The translations under genes were made by a program, and so were the position numbers. The notes under the pieces were generated by a model. The model did not search any database. It was not told the DNA's origin and saw only the letters and a program-made list of their open reading frames with translations. DNA of 64,000 nucleotides from Chryseobacterium indologenes (GTDB taxonomy: Bacteria; Bacteroidota; Bacteroidia; Flavobacteriales; Weeksellaceae), in NCBI RefSeq assembly GCF_001295265.1, contig NZ_LJOD01000005.1, positions 62,001 to 126,000 of the forward strand. The letters run 5' to 3'. The stretch's first letter is position 1. Every line of letters begins with the position of its first letter. Shown here piece by piece: positions 1-8,454 of the stretch.

Positions 1-1455
1 TGCCGGAATCATCTTTCTGATTTCGTCATAAAGCTCTTTGGTAGAAGACGAAACCTTATCCTGGAAACCAAGATATTCAATAGCCTGAATGATGGTAATG
101 GCTTCAATAGCCAATACTTCAAATGCATTTTCTATTACTTTTCTGCAGATAACCGCAGCATTAGTCCCCATGCTTACAATATCCTGGTTATCATTATTAT
201 TAGGAATACTGTGTACATACATGGAGTTTGACAGCATCTGGCTTTCCGCGGTGGTAGATGTTGCCGTAAACTGAACCCCCTGCATTCCGAAATTGAACCC
301 TAATTTACCTAAATTTACAAAAGGAGGCAATATTTCGTTGATCTTCGCATTCAAAAGGTAGTTCAACTGCCTTTCAGCAAGCATCGTCAGTTTGGTAACC
401 ACGATTTTTAATTTATCCATTTCTAAAGAGATATAATCTCCGTGGAAGTTTCCTCCATGGTAAACGTGCTGGTCTTCTACATTGATAATGGGGTTATCAT
501 TTGCTGAGTTGATCTCATTTTCAAGAACATTTTCAGTATATTCCAGTGTATCCAGAACCGGACCCAGGATCTGAGGAACACATCTCAATGAATAATATTC
601 CTGTACTTTTTCTTTAAATACTTTTTCCTGTTCTTCAAAATGGGTGTAAAGATGGTCTTCTCTTTTTCTGATCAGCTTACTGTCTGCCAGATATGCTCTC
701 ATTCTTTCAGCTACTTTCTGTTGTCCGTAATGTTTTTTGGTACCGTTCAGCGCTTCAGACAGGTGATCATCATAAGCCTGTACAATTTCATTGATGGCAC
801 AGGAAAGCCTGATGGAGATCTCTGTTAACTGATTGGCTTTATAAGCATTCACAATACCTATTCCGGACATCACGGAAGTTCCGTTCATTAAAGCAAGTCC
901 TTCACGGATTTCTACTTTTATAGGTTCCAGCCCTTCTGCTTCAAAAACTTCCTGGGTCAGCTTTCTTTCACCTTTATAAAAAACCTCCCCTTCTCCGATA
1001 AGTACTAAGGCCAGGTGGGCAAGCTGTACAAGGTCTCCGCTGGCTCCCACTCCTCCGTGTTCAAAGATAAGCGGTGTAATATCTCTGTTGATTAATTCTG
1101 TAAGCAGATGTACCACAGACTGATGTACTCCTGAATTGCCCAGCGAAAGGGTATTCAGTCTTGCCAGCATACAGGCTTTTACTTCCTGCGCAGGCAAAGG
1201 GTTACCGATTCCTGAAGAGTGGCTTCTGATCAGGTTGTACTGAAGCTGGTGTGTATCTTCATCACTGATCTTGAACTGTGCCATTGGCCCAAATCCTGTA
1301 TTAACACCATATATTACTTTATTCTTCGAAAATTCTTTTAAAAACTGAAAACTTGTCTCCACTCTGTCTAAAAGTTCCCCGTCCAGTTCTATTTTTTCGT
1401 TTTCAATAATGATCTTTTGAAAATCCTTCAGTTGTAAAAAGTTATTTATTTTCAT
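1..1455 (-). CDS. Aromatic amino acid ammonia-lyase, probable tyrosine ammonia-lyase (C-terminus cut by window edge)
   Basis: Removes ammonia from an aromatic amino acid through the self-made MIO cofactor; in flexirubin-producing bacteria the product, p-coumarate, is thought to prime the pigment's aryl-polyene chain. The 485 codons present run from an ATG at 1455 and contain the MIO triad Ala-Ser-Gly at residues 138-140 inside VGASGDL, plus the family signatures YGVNTGFGPM and NLIRSHSSG. The order and wording of these motifs resemble, from memory, the Flavobacterium johnsoniae TAL more than a histidine-degradation HutH, and no hut genes are nearby. The last visible residues (DEIRKMIPA) suggest about 20 residues are missing past base 1. 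It diverges from a halogenase-like flavoprotein gene. Lyase family is certain; tyrosine specificity is inferred. Confidence 0.88.
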   Translation of the reverse strand, partial: MKINNFLQLKDFQKIIIENEKIELDGELLDRVETSFQFLKEFSKNKVIYGVNTGFGPMAQFKISDEDTHQLQYNLIRSHSSGIGNPLPAQEVKACMLARLNTLSLGNSGVHQSVVHLLTELINRDITPLIFEHGGVGASGDLVQLAHLALVLIGEGEVFYKGERKLTQEVFEAEGLEPIKVEIREGLALMNGTSVMSGIGIVNAYKANQLTEISIRLSCAINEIVQAYDDHLSEALNGTKKHYGQQKVAERMRAYLADSKLIRKREDHLYTHFEEQEKVFKEKVQEYYSLRCVPQILGPVLDTLEYTENVLENEINSANDNPIINVEDQHVYHGGNFHGDYISLEMDKLKIVVTKLTMLAERQLNYLLNAKINEILPPFVNLGKLGFNFGMQGVQFTATSTTAESQMLSNSMYVHSIPNNNDNQDIVSMGTNAAVICRKVIENAFEVLAIEAITIIQAIEYLGFQDKVSSSTKELYDEIRKMIPA

Positions 1456-1480
1456 CAATTAAAAGTAATAGTTGATAATT

Positions 1481-1513
1481 TTGTAAAATATTAATTATTT
1501 GTCACTAATTTTG
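1481..1513 (+). promoter_or_regulatory. Promoter of the halogenase-like flavoprotein gene
   Basis: TTG at 1481-1483 is followed after 22 bases by TAATTTTG at 1506-1513, matching the Bacteroidota TTTG/TAnnTTTG promoter. It lies 40 bases before the ATG at 1554. Confidence 0.6.
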
Positions 1514-1516
1514 CGG

Positions 1517-1552
1517 CAAAGATAAAAGTTATTATTAAAATAAAAAATCAAA
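1517..1552 (-). promoter_or_regulatory. Promoter of the ammonia-lyase gene
   Basis: On the minus strand TTTG (1552-1549) and TATCTTTG (1524-1517) are separated by 24 bases, slightly longer than usual. Its -33 element touches the start of the divergent flavoprotein gene, so the two promoters are packed back to back. Confidence 0.45.
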
Positions 1553-1553
1553 G

Positions 1554-2810
1554 ATGAGCAAAGAATTTGTTGATGTTCTCGTAATCGGTGCTGGACCTTC
1601 CGGATGCGTATCTTCTTCATACTTAAAGAAGAACAATATCAGCGTAAAAGTTGTCGAAAAAACAAAATTCCCAAGACTGGTAGTCGGAGAAAGTCTGATC
1701 CCAAGGGTAATGGATCATTTTGATGAGGCCGGTCTCTTTCCTGCTTTGGATAAAATGGGTTTCGAGAAAAAGCTGGGGGCCCGTTTCCTTCGCGGCGATG
1801 AAGTCTGCATTTTTGATTTCAGCAACAAGTTCGGAGAAGGCTGGGACTGGACCTGGCAGGTTCCGAGAGCTGATTTTGATAATACTTTGGCTCAGGAAGT
1901 AATCAACAAAGGAATTGATCTTGAATTTGAAACGGAAGTAGTTGGGATTGAGTTCAACGGAACAGATTCTGTGACTACCGTAAGAACCAAAGACGGGGTA
2001 ACAAAAGAAATACATGCTAAGTTTGTAATTGATTCAAGCGGATACGGAAGAGTGCTTCCACGCCTGTTGGATCTTGAAAAACCTTCAAAATTATCTCCCC
2101 ACTCCGCTATTTTCTCGCACGTAAAAGATATTAACCGTGAAGAAGGTGAAGAAGGAACGCTGATCTCTTTTGACATTATAGAAACGGAAGTATGGCTTTG
2201 GGTAATCCCATTCTCTAACGGAAATACCAGTTTAGGAATCGTAGGCCCTACGGAATACATTGAAAAGCTTTCTGAAAACGGAGATACCACGGAAGCATTG
2301 AGAAAAGCAATTTCTCTTTCCGATTATTACATCAAACGTTTTGGTGATGTGGAATTTCTTTTTGAGCCGAGACACCTGAAAGATTATTCATGCTCTGTAA
2401 AAAAATTATACGGTGACGGATTTGCGTTAACCGGAAATGCTTCGGAATTCCTGGATCCTGTTTTTTCATCGGGAATGGCTTTTGCTACAGAATCCGGAAT
2501 GCTGGCGGCAAAACTGGCTTTAAGACAACTTAACGGCGAGAAAATTGACTGGCAGACGGAATACACAGATTATATTTTATACGGGGTTGATGTGTTTACC
2601 ACTTATGTAAAGGAATGGTACACCGGAAATCTCCAGGAACTGTTTTTCCATCAGCCTGAAAACCCGGATGTAAAGAAAAAGATATGTGCTGTACTGGCCG
2701 GATATGTCTGGAACAAAGAAAACCCTTTTGTGAAGAAACACGACACTGTGATTAAGAATCTTGCCAACCTCATCAAGCTTGAAAAGGAGCAGCAGCAAGA
2801 ACCATCATAA
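1554..2810 (+). CDS. FAD-dependent oxidoreductase, flavin-halogenase-like
   Basis: A 418-residue flavoprotein of the tryptophan-halogenase / geranylgeranyl-reductase superfamily. The FAD-binding GAGPSG is at residues 12-17. A phenolic-halogenase-like segment KTKFPRLVVGESLIP follows at about 36-50, and WLWVIP at 214-219 fits the WxWxIP signature of FADH2-dependent halogenases exactly. Family knowledge therefore allows halogenation of an activated aromatic substrate; many Bacteroidota flexirubins are chlorinated. A dehydrogenase or hydroxylase acting on the same pigment is also possible, because flexirubin loci carry several related flavoproteins. It diverges from the ammonia-lyase gene across 98 bases. 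The first ATG follows an A-rich leader with no Shine-Dalgarno, as is normal here. Class is secure, reaction is not. Confidence 0.8.
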   Translation: MSKEFVDVLVIGAGPSGCVSSSYLKKNNISVKVVEKTKFPRLVVGESLIPRVMDHFDEAGLFPALDKMGFEKKLGARFLRGDEVCIFDFSNKFGEGWDWTWQVPRADFDNTLAQEVINKGIDLEFETEVVGIEFNGTDSVTTVRTKDGVTKEIHAKFVIDSSGYGRVLPRLLDLEKPSKLSPHSAIFSHVKDINREEGEEGTLISFDIIETEVWLWVIPFSNGNTSLGIVGPTEYIEKLSENGDTTEALRKAISLSDYYIKRFGDVEFLFEPRHLKDYSCSVKKLYGDGFALTGNASEFLDPVFSSGMAFATESGMLAAKLALRQLNGEKIDWQTEYTDYILYGVDVFTTYVKEWYTGNLQELFFHQPENPDVKKKICAVLAGYVWNKENPFVKKHDTVIKNLANLIKLEKEQQQEPS

Positions 2811-2843
2811 AAAAAGCGGTCTGAATGTTCAGACCGCTTTTTT
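2811..2843. terminator. Bidirectional intrinsic terminator
   Basis: GCGGTCTGA (2816-2824) and TCAGACCGC (2829-2837) form a perfect 9-bp stem with a 4-base loop, flanked by A5 on the left and T7 on the right. It serves the two genes that converge here. Confidence 0.9.
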
Positions 2844-2846
2844 TGT

Positions 2847-3449
2847 TTATTTAGTGAGCTTTTTAACTATTTTCCCCAATTCCTTCCCTGTGGCTTCATA
2901 AGCCCCGGCTATCCTTCCGTATTCCCAAACAAAATCCTTATTCTGTGGCTTCCCCAGAATCTTGTCTCCTGCTAATTTCATCACCACTTTTTCAGGATGA
3001 TCGGTTTCCACAAAAATAAGATCGGAAGTCAGTTTTCCTTCCTGTCCTATCAATCCGCCATGCCATCCTGCATAGATCCATTTTGTATCGATAATCAGTG
3101 TATATTTTGTTTTAACATCACTTTTAAAGGCAATTTTTTTTGACTTTCCGTTGATTCCTTTGAAAAAGTAGTCTATATATTGTGATTTTTTAAAATTTTC
3201 CCACTCTGCAATCCATTTACCCCAGGCTTCTTCACCTTTTTTGGCTAAAGTTTCCGCTTTTCTTTTTTCAAGATATTGAGTTTCTGTCATGTTTTCAGCC
3301 TGAAAAAGCGGATTATTCCATTTCATCTCAACATTCACTTCTGTCTGATCTTTTAAGAAGTCCAGATTACCCCATTCATAGTTTATTTGATTCTGGGCAT
3401 AAACTGTTGTTACAAATGCTATAAACAATAGCAATAGTAATTTTTTCAT
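2847..3449 (-). CDS. Secreted protein of unknown function, tandem paralog 1
   Basis: A 200-residue protein with an N-terminal signal peptide ending near YAQ (residues 17-19). I do not recognise a named family. It shares a ladder of motifs with the next two genes: a GNLDFLKD-like start, an NMTETQY..KR block, YTLIIDTKWIYAGW in the middle, and a C-terminal Y-x-x-T-G-K-x-L stretch. The spacing is conserved, so the three arose by duplication. It probably acts in the periplasm or on the cell surface. The TATATTTG box at 3490-3483 may be its own -7 element. Its transcript ends at the shared terminator. The adjacency to probable flexirubin genes is seen; a functional link is only a guess. Confidence 0.75.
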   Translation of the reverse strand: MKKLLLLLFIAFVTTVYAQNQINYEWGNLDFLKDQTEVNVEMKWNNPLFQAENMTETQYLEKRKAETLAKKGEEAWGKWIAEWENFKKSQYIDYFFKGINGKSKKIAFKSDVKTKYTLIIDTKWIYAGWHGGLIGQEGKLTSDLIFVETDHPEKVVMKLAGDKILGKPQNKDFVWEYGRIAGAYEATGKELGKIVKKLTK

Positions 3450-3482
3450 AGTTATTAATAATATTTTTAAATTTTAAAACTG

Positions 3483-3490
3483 CAAATATA
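3483..3490 (-). promoter_or_regulatory. Possible -7 element for secreted paralog 1
   Basis: The minus strand reads TATATTTG, matching TAnnTTTG, 34 bases before the start codon. No good TTTG is visible at the expected upstream distance, so this is weak. Confidence 0.3.
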
Positions 3491-3553
3491 AAAAATGTCC
3501 CTTTATAAAAATGCTTCAGGCAGCCTTCTGTTATACCTCCTGGGAAACGGCAT

Positions 3554-3580
3554 AAAAAAAGACCGCTACTGCAGTCTTTA
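3554..3580 (-). terminator. Intrinsic terminator of secreted paralog 2
   Basis: On the minus strand AAGACTGC-AGTA-GCGGTCTT forms an 8-bp stem with one G-T pair and runs into T7. It sits just after the stop at 3587. Confidence 0.85.
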
Positions 3581-3586
3581 TGATGA

Positions 3587-4192
3587 TTATTTTACTTCTC
3601 TTTCAATTTTCTGAGCGAGTGTCTTTCCTGTTTTGGCAAAGCCTTCTCCTATTCTTGTTTCGTTGTTGAAATTGCTTCCCCACTGATCTCCCGGCGCTTC
3701 TATACTTTCTATATCACACAGTACTTTTTTCGTAGCGCTGTCAACAAAAGTAAGCTGTGTTGTTACTTTTGCAGGCTGCTTCATGATTCCTGCATCCCAA
3801 CCCGGATACACCCATTTTACTTTTACCATCAAGGTGTACGGGCCGCCGGCATTTTCTTTAAGCTTAGTATTGATATTTTCTTTGGAAAGAACTTTGTTGA
3901 ATACCATGATAAATTTAGGGTTCCATAGTTCTTCTTTGCTTCTTTCCCATTGTTTTTTCCATATATCGCCGGAGCCTTCGTTTTTCTTGTTCAGTTCTTC
4001 AATTCTTCTGGGAATATATTCTGTTTCTGTGAAGTTTTCTTTTAATAATTTCATTTCTGAATAATCAAAAACAACATTTACGGTTTCAACTCCTTTTAAG
4101 AATTTAAGATCTCCGTTCTGGATTTTCATTTTTTGAGCCATCGCTGCGACTGAGATGGTCATAGCAAGCACTAATGATAATAGTTTTTTCAT
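3587..4192 (-). CDS. Secreted protein of unknown function, tandem paralog 2
   Basis: A 201-residue protein with a signal peptide (cleavage likely after AMAQ, residues 17-20). It aligns by eye with its neighbours over its whole length: GDLKFLKG, then ENFTETEYIPRR, then YTLMVKVKWVYPGW, then FAKTGKTLAQKI. No catalytic signature or lipobox is visible. A TAAATTTG box at 4223-4216 (minus strand) suggests its own promoter, and a terminator follows it, so it can be a single-gene transcript. Function unknown. Confidence 0.75.
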   Translation of the reverse strand: MKKLLSLVLAMTISVAAMAQKMKIQNGDLKFLKGVETVNVVFDYSEMKLLKENFTETEYIPRRIEELNKKNEGSGDIWKKQWERSKEELWNPKFIMVFNKVLSKENINTKLKENAGGPYTLMVKVKWVYPGWDAGIMKQPAKVTTQLTFVDSATKKVLCDIESIEAPGDQWGSNFNNETRIGEGFAKTGKTLAQKIEREVK

Positions 4193-4255
4193 AGTTGATA
4201 ATTTTTTTAAGGATACAAATTTACATTAAAGACTGTTTTTATTGGAAATCCTTCG

Positions 4256-4855
4256 TTATTTTTTGGTATAGTGTTCCACTTTCATAGCAAGCATTTTAGC
4301 TGTCTTTGCGTAACATTCAGCCATTCTGTGGTTATGATTAGGAACTCCGAAGCCGTTGTCACCAGTAGCTTTTATTCCTTCCACTACCATTAAAACACGA
4401 TCGGGGTTTTCTGTTTCTACAAAGGTCATTGTACTGTTGAGCAGTGAAGGATCACTTGCGAGAGGCATAAATGCACCCATATAAATCCATTTAGGTTCAA
4501 CGATAAGGGTATATTTGGTTTTTTCGAAATGGGTTGAAGCCTCAATTCTGGTATTTTTATTCCATGATGTTAAAAACTTCTCTGGGAAGATTTTTGTTTT
4601 GGTTAATTCCCAGTCAGTTTTCCATTTTTCAGCTTCTTCTTTTCCTTTAGAGTCTTCTATTTCGTTCATTCTTTTGGCAATGAACTCCTCTTCTGTAAAA
4701 TTTTTTCTTTCAAAGGTAACTCCTTCAAATTTAAAAACTACTTTTAAGAATTTTTCACCTTTTAAAAAGTTATAGTCTCCGGAAATAACTTTTACTCTCT
4801 GTGCCGTTAATGCTACTGAAAATATAAGCAGTAGAAATGTAAAAAAATTTTTCAT
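4256..4855 (-). CDS. Secreted protein of unknown function, tandem paralog 3
   Basis: A 199-residue protein with a signal peptide (cleavage likely after LTAQ, residues 16-19). It has the same ladder as the two neighbouring genes: GDYNFLKG, KNFTEEEFIAKR, YTLIVEPKWIYMG, FVETENPDRVLM and YAKTAKMLAMKV. It starts 23 bases after the stop of the PaaK-like gene on the same strand, so it is probably co-transcribed with that gene, unlike the other two copies. The family as a whole is unassigned by me. Confidence 0.75.
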   Translation of the reverse strand: MKNFFTFLLLIFSVALTAQRVKVISGDYNFLKGEKFLKVVFKFEGVTFERKNFTEEEFIAKRMNEIEDSKGKEEAEKWKTDWELTKTKIFPEKFLTSWNKNTRIEASTHFEKTKYTLIVEPKWIYMGAFMPLASDPSLLNSTMTFVETENPDRVLMVVEGIKATGDNGFGVPNHNHRMAECYAKTAKMLAMKVEHYTKK

Positions 4856-4878
4856 GGTTATCTGTATTGGTTATTGTT

Positions 4879-6171
4879 TTACCTTAAATCTATAAATGTA
4901 ATCGGCTTTCTGCTGTTGGGGTGAAAAACTGTTTTTGATAAGATTTCGAAATCAATCACTTCAATTTTCGGGCTTACTCTTAGCTTTGCACGGAAATGGT
5001 CTCTGACTTCATTCACAAAATTTTCATGACTGCTCTCGGTACTCAGCCTGATGATAATTTCATCCAATCCTATCTCATTGGACTGAATAACAATCTGATA
5101 GCATAAAATAGTATTGAAATCATTTAAAATATCATTCATTGCAGGCGGATACAGCGTTGTTCCTTTGTATTTAATCATCTGCTGTTTTCTACCCACAACC
5201 GGTCCCAATCTCAGGGTATTTCTTCCGCATTTACATGGCTCATAATGTGCTTTCACAATATCTCCGGTCCTGAAACGCAGCAGAGGAATTGCTTCTACTC
5301 CTAATGTTGTTATGGTTAATTCTCCGTTTTCCCCTTCATTTACAGGTTCTTCATGATCATTTAAAATTTCTGTGATGATGAGTTCCGGATGGTGGTGTCC
5401 CCCGATCTGGTATTCACATTCTGTAAAAGCCGTGCTCATTTCCGTTGATGCATACGTAGAGAACAATTTGATATTCCACTTTTCTTTAATCTTCTGGGAA
5501 AGAATATTATCTGTAAAATCCTGATTTTTGATACTTTCTCCTATACAAACTGCGCCGTATACACTGGAATTTTTATAATCAAGACCATGCTTTTCAGCAT
5601 AATCAATCATTTTCAGGAGGAAGGAAGGAACCGTAATCAGATATTTAGGTTTATATCTGAAAATAGAATCCCATTGCAGTTCAGGAATACCCGGCCCCAT
5701 TCTCACTACACTGGCTCCCATTTTTCTCAGGCCTAAAAAGTAGGCAAGGCCAGCCATGAACCGTTTATCAATTGTTGTAATCATCTGCACAACATCTCCC
5801 TTCTGAATTCCTGCACAGGCAAAAGAAATGGCTTCATTATAAGCCAGTCTTTCCAGATCACTGTCAGACAACCCGAAAGTCACAGGATCTCCTAAAGTTC
5901 CTGATGTAGTGCTGTAATCAACAATTTGGGTCTGTGGGATACAGAAAAAATCATCGTTATGCTGCTGCAGGTCATTTTTTGTTGTTGTCGGAATTTTCCG
6001 AAGATCTTCTAATGTCCGGATCTCTACAGGATTGATATTGTTTTCCTTGAATAGTTTCTGATAAAAAGGTGAATTTGCTTCAAGATAAGTCATAAGTTCC
6101 TGAAGCTTCTGCTCCTGAAACTTTTTTATTTCCTGAATGTCTGATTTCTCGATAGCCGGATGAAAGTCCAA
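4879..6171 (-). CDS. PaaK-like adenylate-forming enzyme (phenylacetate-CoA ligase family)
   Basis: Activates an aromatic or other carboxylic acid as an acyl-adenylate, usually followed by transfer to CoA or a carrier protein. The 430 residues match PaaK-type ligases in length. The phosphate-binding loop TTSGTLGDP is at about 88-96, the mid-domain STYASTEM follows, and CKCGRNTLRLGPVVGR with the later MIKYKGTTLYPP matches the PaaK hinge and C-terminal pattern. Given the neighbouring ammonia-lyase and flavoprotein genes, p-coumarate or another flexirubin aryl unit is a reasonable substrate, but this is inferred from position. It likely heads a two-gene transcript with the downstream secreted paralog. 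Confidence 0.82.
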   Translation of the reverse strand: MDFHPAIEKSDIQEIKKFQEQKLQELMTYLEANSPFYQKLFKENNINPVEIRTLEDLRKIPTTTKNDLQQHNDDFFCIPQTQIVDYSTTSGTLGDPVTFGLSDSDLERLAYNEAISFACAGIQKGDVVQMITTIDKRFMAGLAYFLGLRKMGASVVRMGPGIPELQWDSIFRYKPKYLITVPSFLLKMIDYAEKHGLDYKNSSVYGAVCIGESIKNQDFTDNILSQKIKEKWNIKLFSTYASTEMSTAFTECEYQIGGHHHPELIITEILNDHEEPVNEGENGELTITTLGVEAIPLLRFRTGDIVKAHYEPCKCGRNTLRLGPVVGRKQQMIKYKGTTLYPPAMNDILNDFNTILCYQIVIQSNEIGLDEIIIRLSTESSHENFVNEVRDHFRAKLRVSPKIEVIDFEILSKTVFHPNSRKPITFIDLR

Positions 6172-6187
6172 TGATTTTAATTTTGGA

Positions 6188-6222
6188 CAAATTTATTAAA
6201 TTGTAGAATGTATTCAGACAAA
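6188..6222 (-). promoter_or_regulatory. Promoter of the PaaK-like gene
   Basis: On the minus strand TTTG (6222-6219), a 23-base spacer and TAAATTTG (6195-6188) match the Bacteroidota promoter, 17 bases before the ATG. Confidence 0.6.
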
Positions 6223-6317
6223 ATGTATTAATGATTTTCAACTGTACATTTATACAAGCCTTTGCCTGTTATCATTCATCCTGTATAACCCTGCGATAAA
6301 AAGTTTCTACTCCTGTA

Positions 6318-8006
6318 TTATCTTTGAAAAGTAAAAGTTTGCGTATTGATATTCCCGGCTGTATTGATTGTTGTCACTTTTAATGTATGCAATCCGGATC
6401 CTTTAGGGCATTTTTCATCAAAAATATATACAAAATCATCCTTTACGCGGGCAAACCTAAGCCATTTCCCATCCAGCTCCGCACGGAAAGAAACAATGTC
6501 GCCAACTTTTGTACTTCCTTTCAGTCTCAAAGACCCTCCATTCATCAGCACACCATCTTTCCAGCCGGGAGAAACAGAAGGCAGGCTGCTATCCAGAACA
6601 AGCTTTGCTGTACCCAGTCGGTTAAACTTTCCTTCTGCCCAGTCTCCATTCCAGCTTCCTTTTATAGCTTTTGTATCACTTCCATAATCCAGCAGGATAA
6701 TCACTTTCTCTTTTTCTTCTCTGCTTAATTTTCTGCCGGGCTTAATTTTCAGTATATAATCATCGTGAACCGGAATATATGGATTGTGAAGAACTATAGT
6801 ATTGGAAACCGAACTTGTTCCTGCATCCGGTTTTTCATACATATTGAAATTTACTGCATCATAAATCTCATTTTTCCCCAACCTGAGTTCCGCATTTTCT
6901 GAGGAGATTGTCTTTTCCTGATCAGGCATTATGGTCGTATTCGTGGAAGAAACTTTATCATTAACTTTACTTAACTGAACTTTTGTCATCAAGCGGCTTG
7001 TGTTTCCATTCACATCTTTCAGAATAATTTCAATATTATGGATTTCTTCATCCTGAAGACTGATAATTCCTGATAAATCGGGAAGACTGTAATTTTGAAG
7101 CTTCATACCCGGTAAGGAAGATAAATGCTGGATCGCCGTTTTATCTCTCATAAATTTAGTGTAATCTATACAGCCATTCAGATAGCGGGTATCATCATAG
7201 CTTACTTTGTCGATAGAAAAACCATAGATCAGTTTTCCATCCATTAGCAGTTCTGCCTGATAAATTCCCAGATTAAACCCCTGATTGGCTTTATCTACAG
7301 CTTTAATTCCCAAACTTATTATTGGTGAGCTAACTTTCATTACATCAGCAGTATAATTATTTCCTGATTTTTTAACCACTACTCCATTTGCTCCCGGTTC
7401 ATAGGTACTGAAACGTCTGTCATACCAATACAATCTGCTGATTATCGGGGCTACATGATCAGGAATATTGAAGCCGAACAGTAAAGGATTCAGGCATTCT
7501 TCCGTTTTGGTATCCCGTATTTCAAAGTGAAGATGCGGGCCCGCCGAACCTCCTGTATTTCCGCTTAAAGCGATCAGCTGTCCTTTCGTTACAGGAAACT
7601 GCCTAGACTGGAAAGTAATATCCTGTTCCCATTGTTCGTCTTTGTACTGTTTCTCTTTGACATATTCCTCCAGCTTATCATAATATTTGTTTAAGTGGGC
7701 ATACACTGTTGTATAGCCATTCGGATGGGTAATGTACACTGCATTTCCAAAGCCGTATCTTTCAACTTTAATCCTGCTTACATAGCCATCTGCGGCTGCA
7801 ACTACTGATAAATTTTCCTGGCTGTTCGTTCTCAGATCCAGACCCATATGAAAGTGATTGGTACGGACTGCACCAAAATTGGCGGCAAGCTGCATGGGAA
7901 TATTCAGAGGGTTTCTGAAATAGTTTTGGGGATAATGATTCTGGGCATAGATGATGATAGTGTGGAGAAAACCAATAATAAGCATCAATTTGGAAAAGAT
8001 TTTCAT
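6318..8006 (-). CDS. M23 family metallopeptidase, secreted
   Basis: A probable peptidoglycan endopeptidase of the LytM/lysostaphin fold, exported by a signal peptide (residues 1-21, ending YAQ). The zinc site is complete and unusually close to the N-terminus: H53 and D57 in HFHMGLDL, and the HxH motif in GPHLHFEIRD near residue 160. The typical beta-lobe lies between them. The remaining 380 residues have no motif I recognise and look like beta-rich extracellular domains. At 562 residues it is the long Bacteroidota form with M23 at the front. Single-gene unit; role in wall remodelling is inferred. Confidence 0.9.
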   Translation of the reverse strand: MKIFSKLMLIIGFLHTIIIYAQNHYPQNYFRNPLNIPMQLAANFGAVRTNHFHMGLDLRTNSQENLSVVAAADGYVSRIKVERYGFGNAVYITHPNGYTTVYAHLNKYYDKLEEYVKEKQYKDEQWEQDITFQSRQFPVTKGQLIALSGNTGGSAGPHLHFEIRDTKTEECLNPLLFGFNIPDHVAPIISRLYWYDRRFSTYEPGANGVVVKKSGNNYTADVMKVSSPIISLGIKAVDKANQGFNLGIYQAELLMDGKLIYGFSIDKVSYDDTRYLNGCIDYTKFMRDKTAIQHLSSLPGMKLQNYSLPDLSGIISLQDEEIHNIEIILKDVNGNTSRLMTKVQLSKVNDKVSSTNTTIMPDQEKTISSENAELRLGKNEIYDAVNFNMYEKPDAGTSSVSNTIVLHNPYIPVHDDYILKIKPGRKLSREEKEKVIILLDYGSDTKAIKGSWNGDWAEGKFNRLGTAKLVLDSSLPSVSPGWKDGVLMNGGSLRLKGSTKVGDIVSFRAELDGKWLRFARVKDDFVYIFDEKCPKGSGLHTLKVTTINTAGNINTQTFTFQR

Positions 8007-8219
8007 ACTGCATTTGGGTTTTTAGGTCTACATTAAATATACGGGTATTCAAGCAATGATCGTGCTATTTTGTTCCCGTGTTCTAAGTGATTTAAATTTC
8101 CCTCAGAACATGCAGATAATTATTTATAAATAAGGTTACAGGTTTTGAACCCTATAGCGTTCTACAACATAAGGAAAATGTTTTTCCCATCAAATAATAC
8201 GCTGTATCTAAAAAAGATC

Positions 8220-8233
8220 TTGGCTAAAGCCAA
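8220..8233. repeat. REP-like palindrome
   Basis: TTGGCT-AA-AGCCAA is a perfect 6-bp hairpin in non-coding DNA. Short GGCTAAAGCC palindromes are, from memory, common between genes in Chryseobacterium and relatives. Confidence 0.4.
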
Positions 8234-8410
8234 TGGATTATTTTTTATTTTTCAGGAACCCTAATTTACCTGTGAACAACAGTATTAAAGTTCACCCAGT
8301 TACCATTCACCATTCACTTTTTGCCATTCCCTGCATTTATATTTCTGAGATTGAAGTTTTTAATAGAAATTACCTAAATAAAACATATCTTATAAACCGA
8401 CAAAATTCAC

Positions 8411-8418
8411 TAAATTTG
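8411..8418 (+). promoter_or_regulatory. Possible -7 element of ileS
   Basis: TAAATTTG matches TAnnTTTG, 36 bases before the ileS ATG. No good -33 TTTG is visible. Confidence 0.4.
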
Positions 8419-8454
8419 CAGACTTAATTAATCAACGATATTGAGATATTTACA

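Larger units (their letters stand above)
8007..8454. other. Intergenic region between divergent M23 peptidase and ileS genes
   Basis: About 450 bases with no credible gene; the 64-codon open frame at 8233-8427 has no recognisable protein character. It holds a small palindrome near 8220 and the ileS -7 box. I see no tRNA-like or T-box structure. Confidence 0.5.

Noticed and set aside
1892..2290. 132-codon frame opposite the flavoprotein gene
   Set aside because: Antisense shadow of a well-supported gene with no recognisable domain.
8233..8427. 64-codon frame upstream of ileS
   Set aside because: No domain, overlaps the ileS -7 box, and lies in AT-rich DNA containing a REP-like palindrome.
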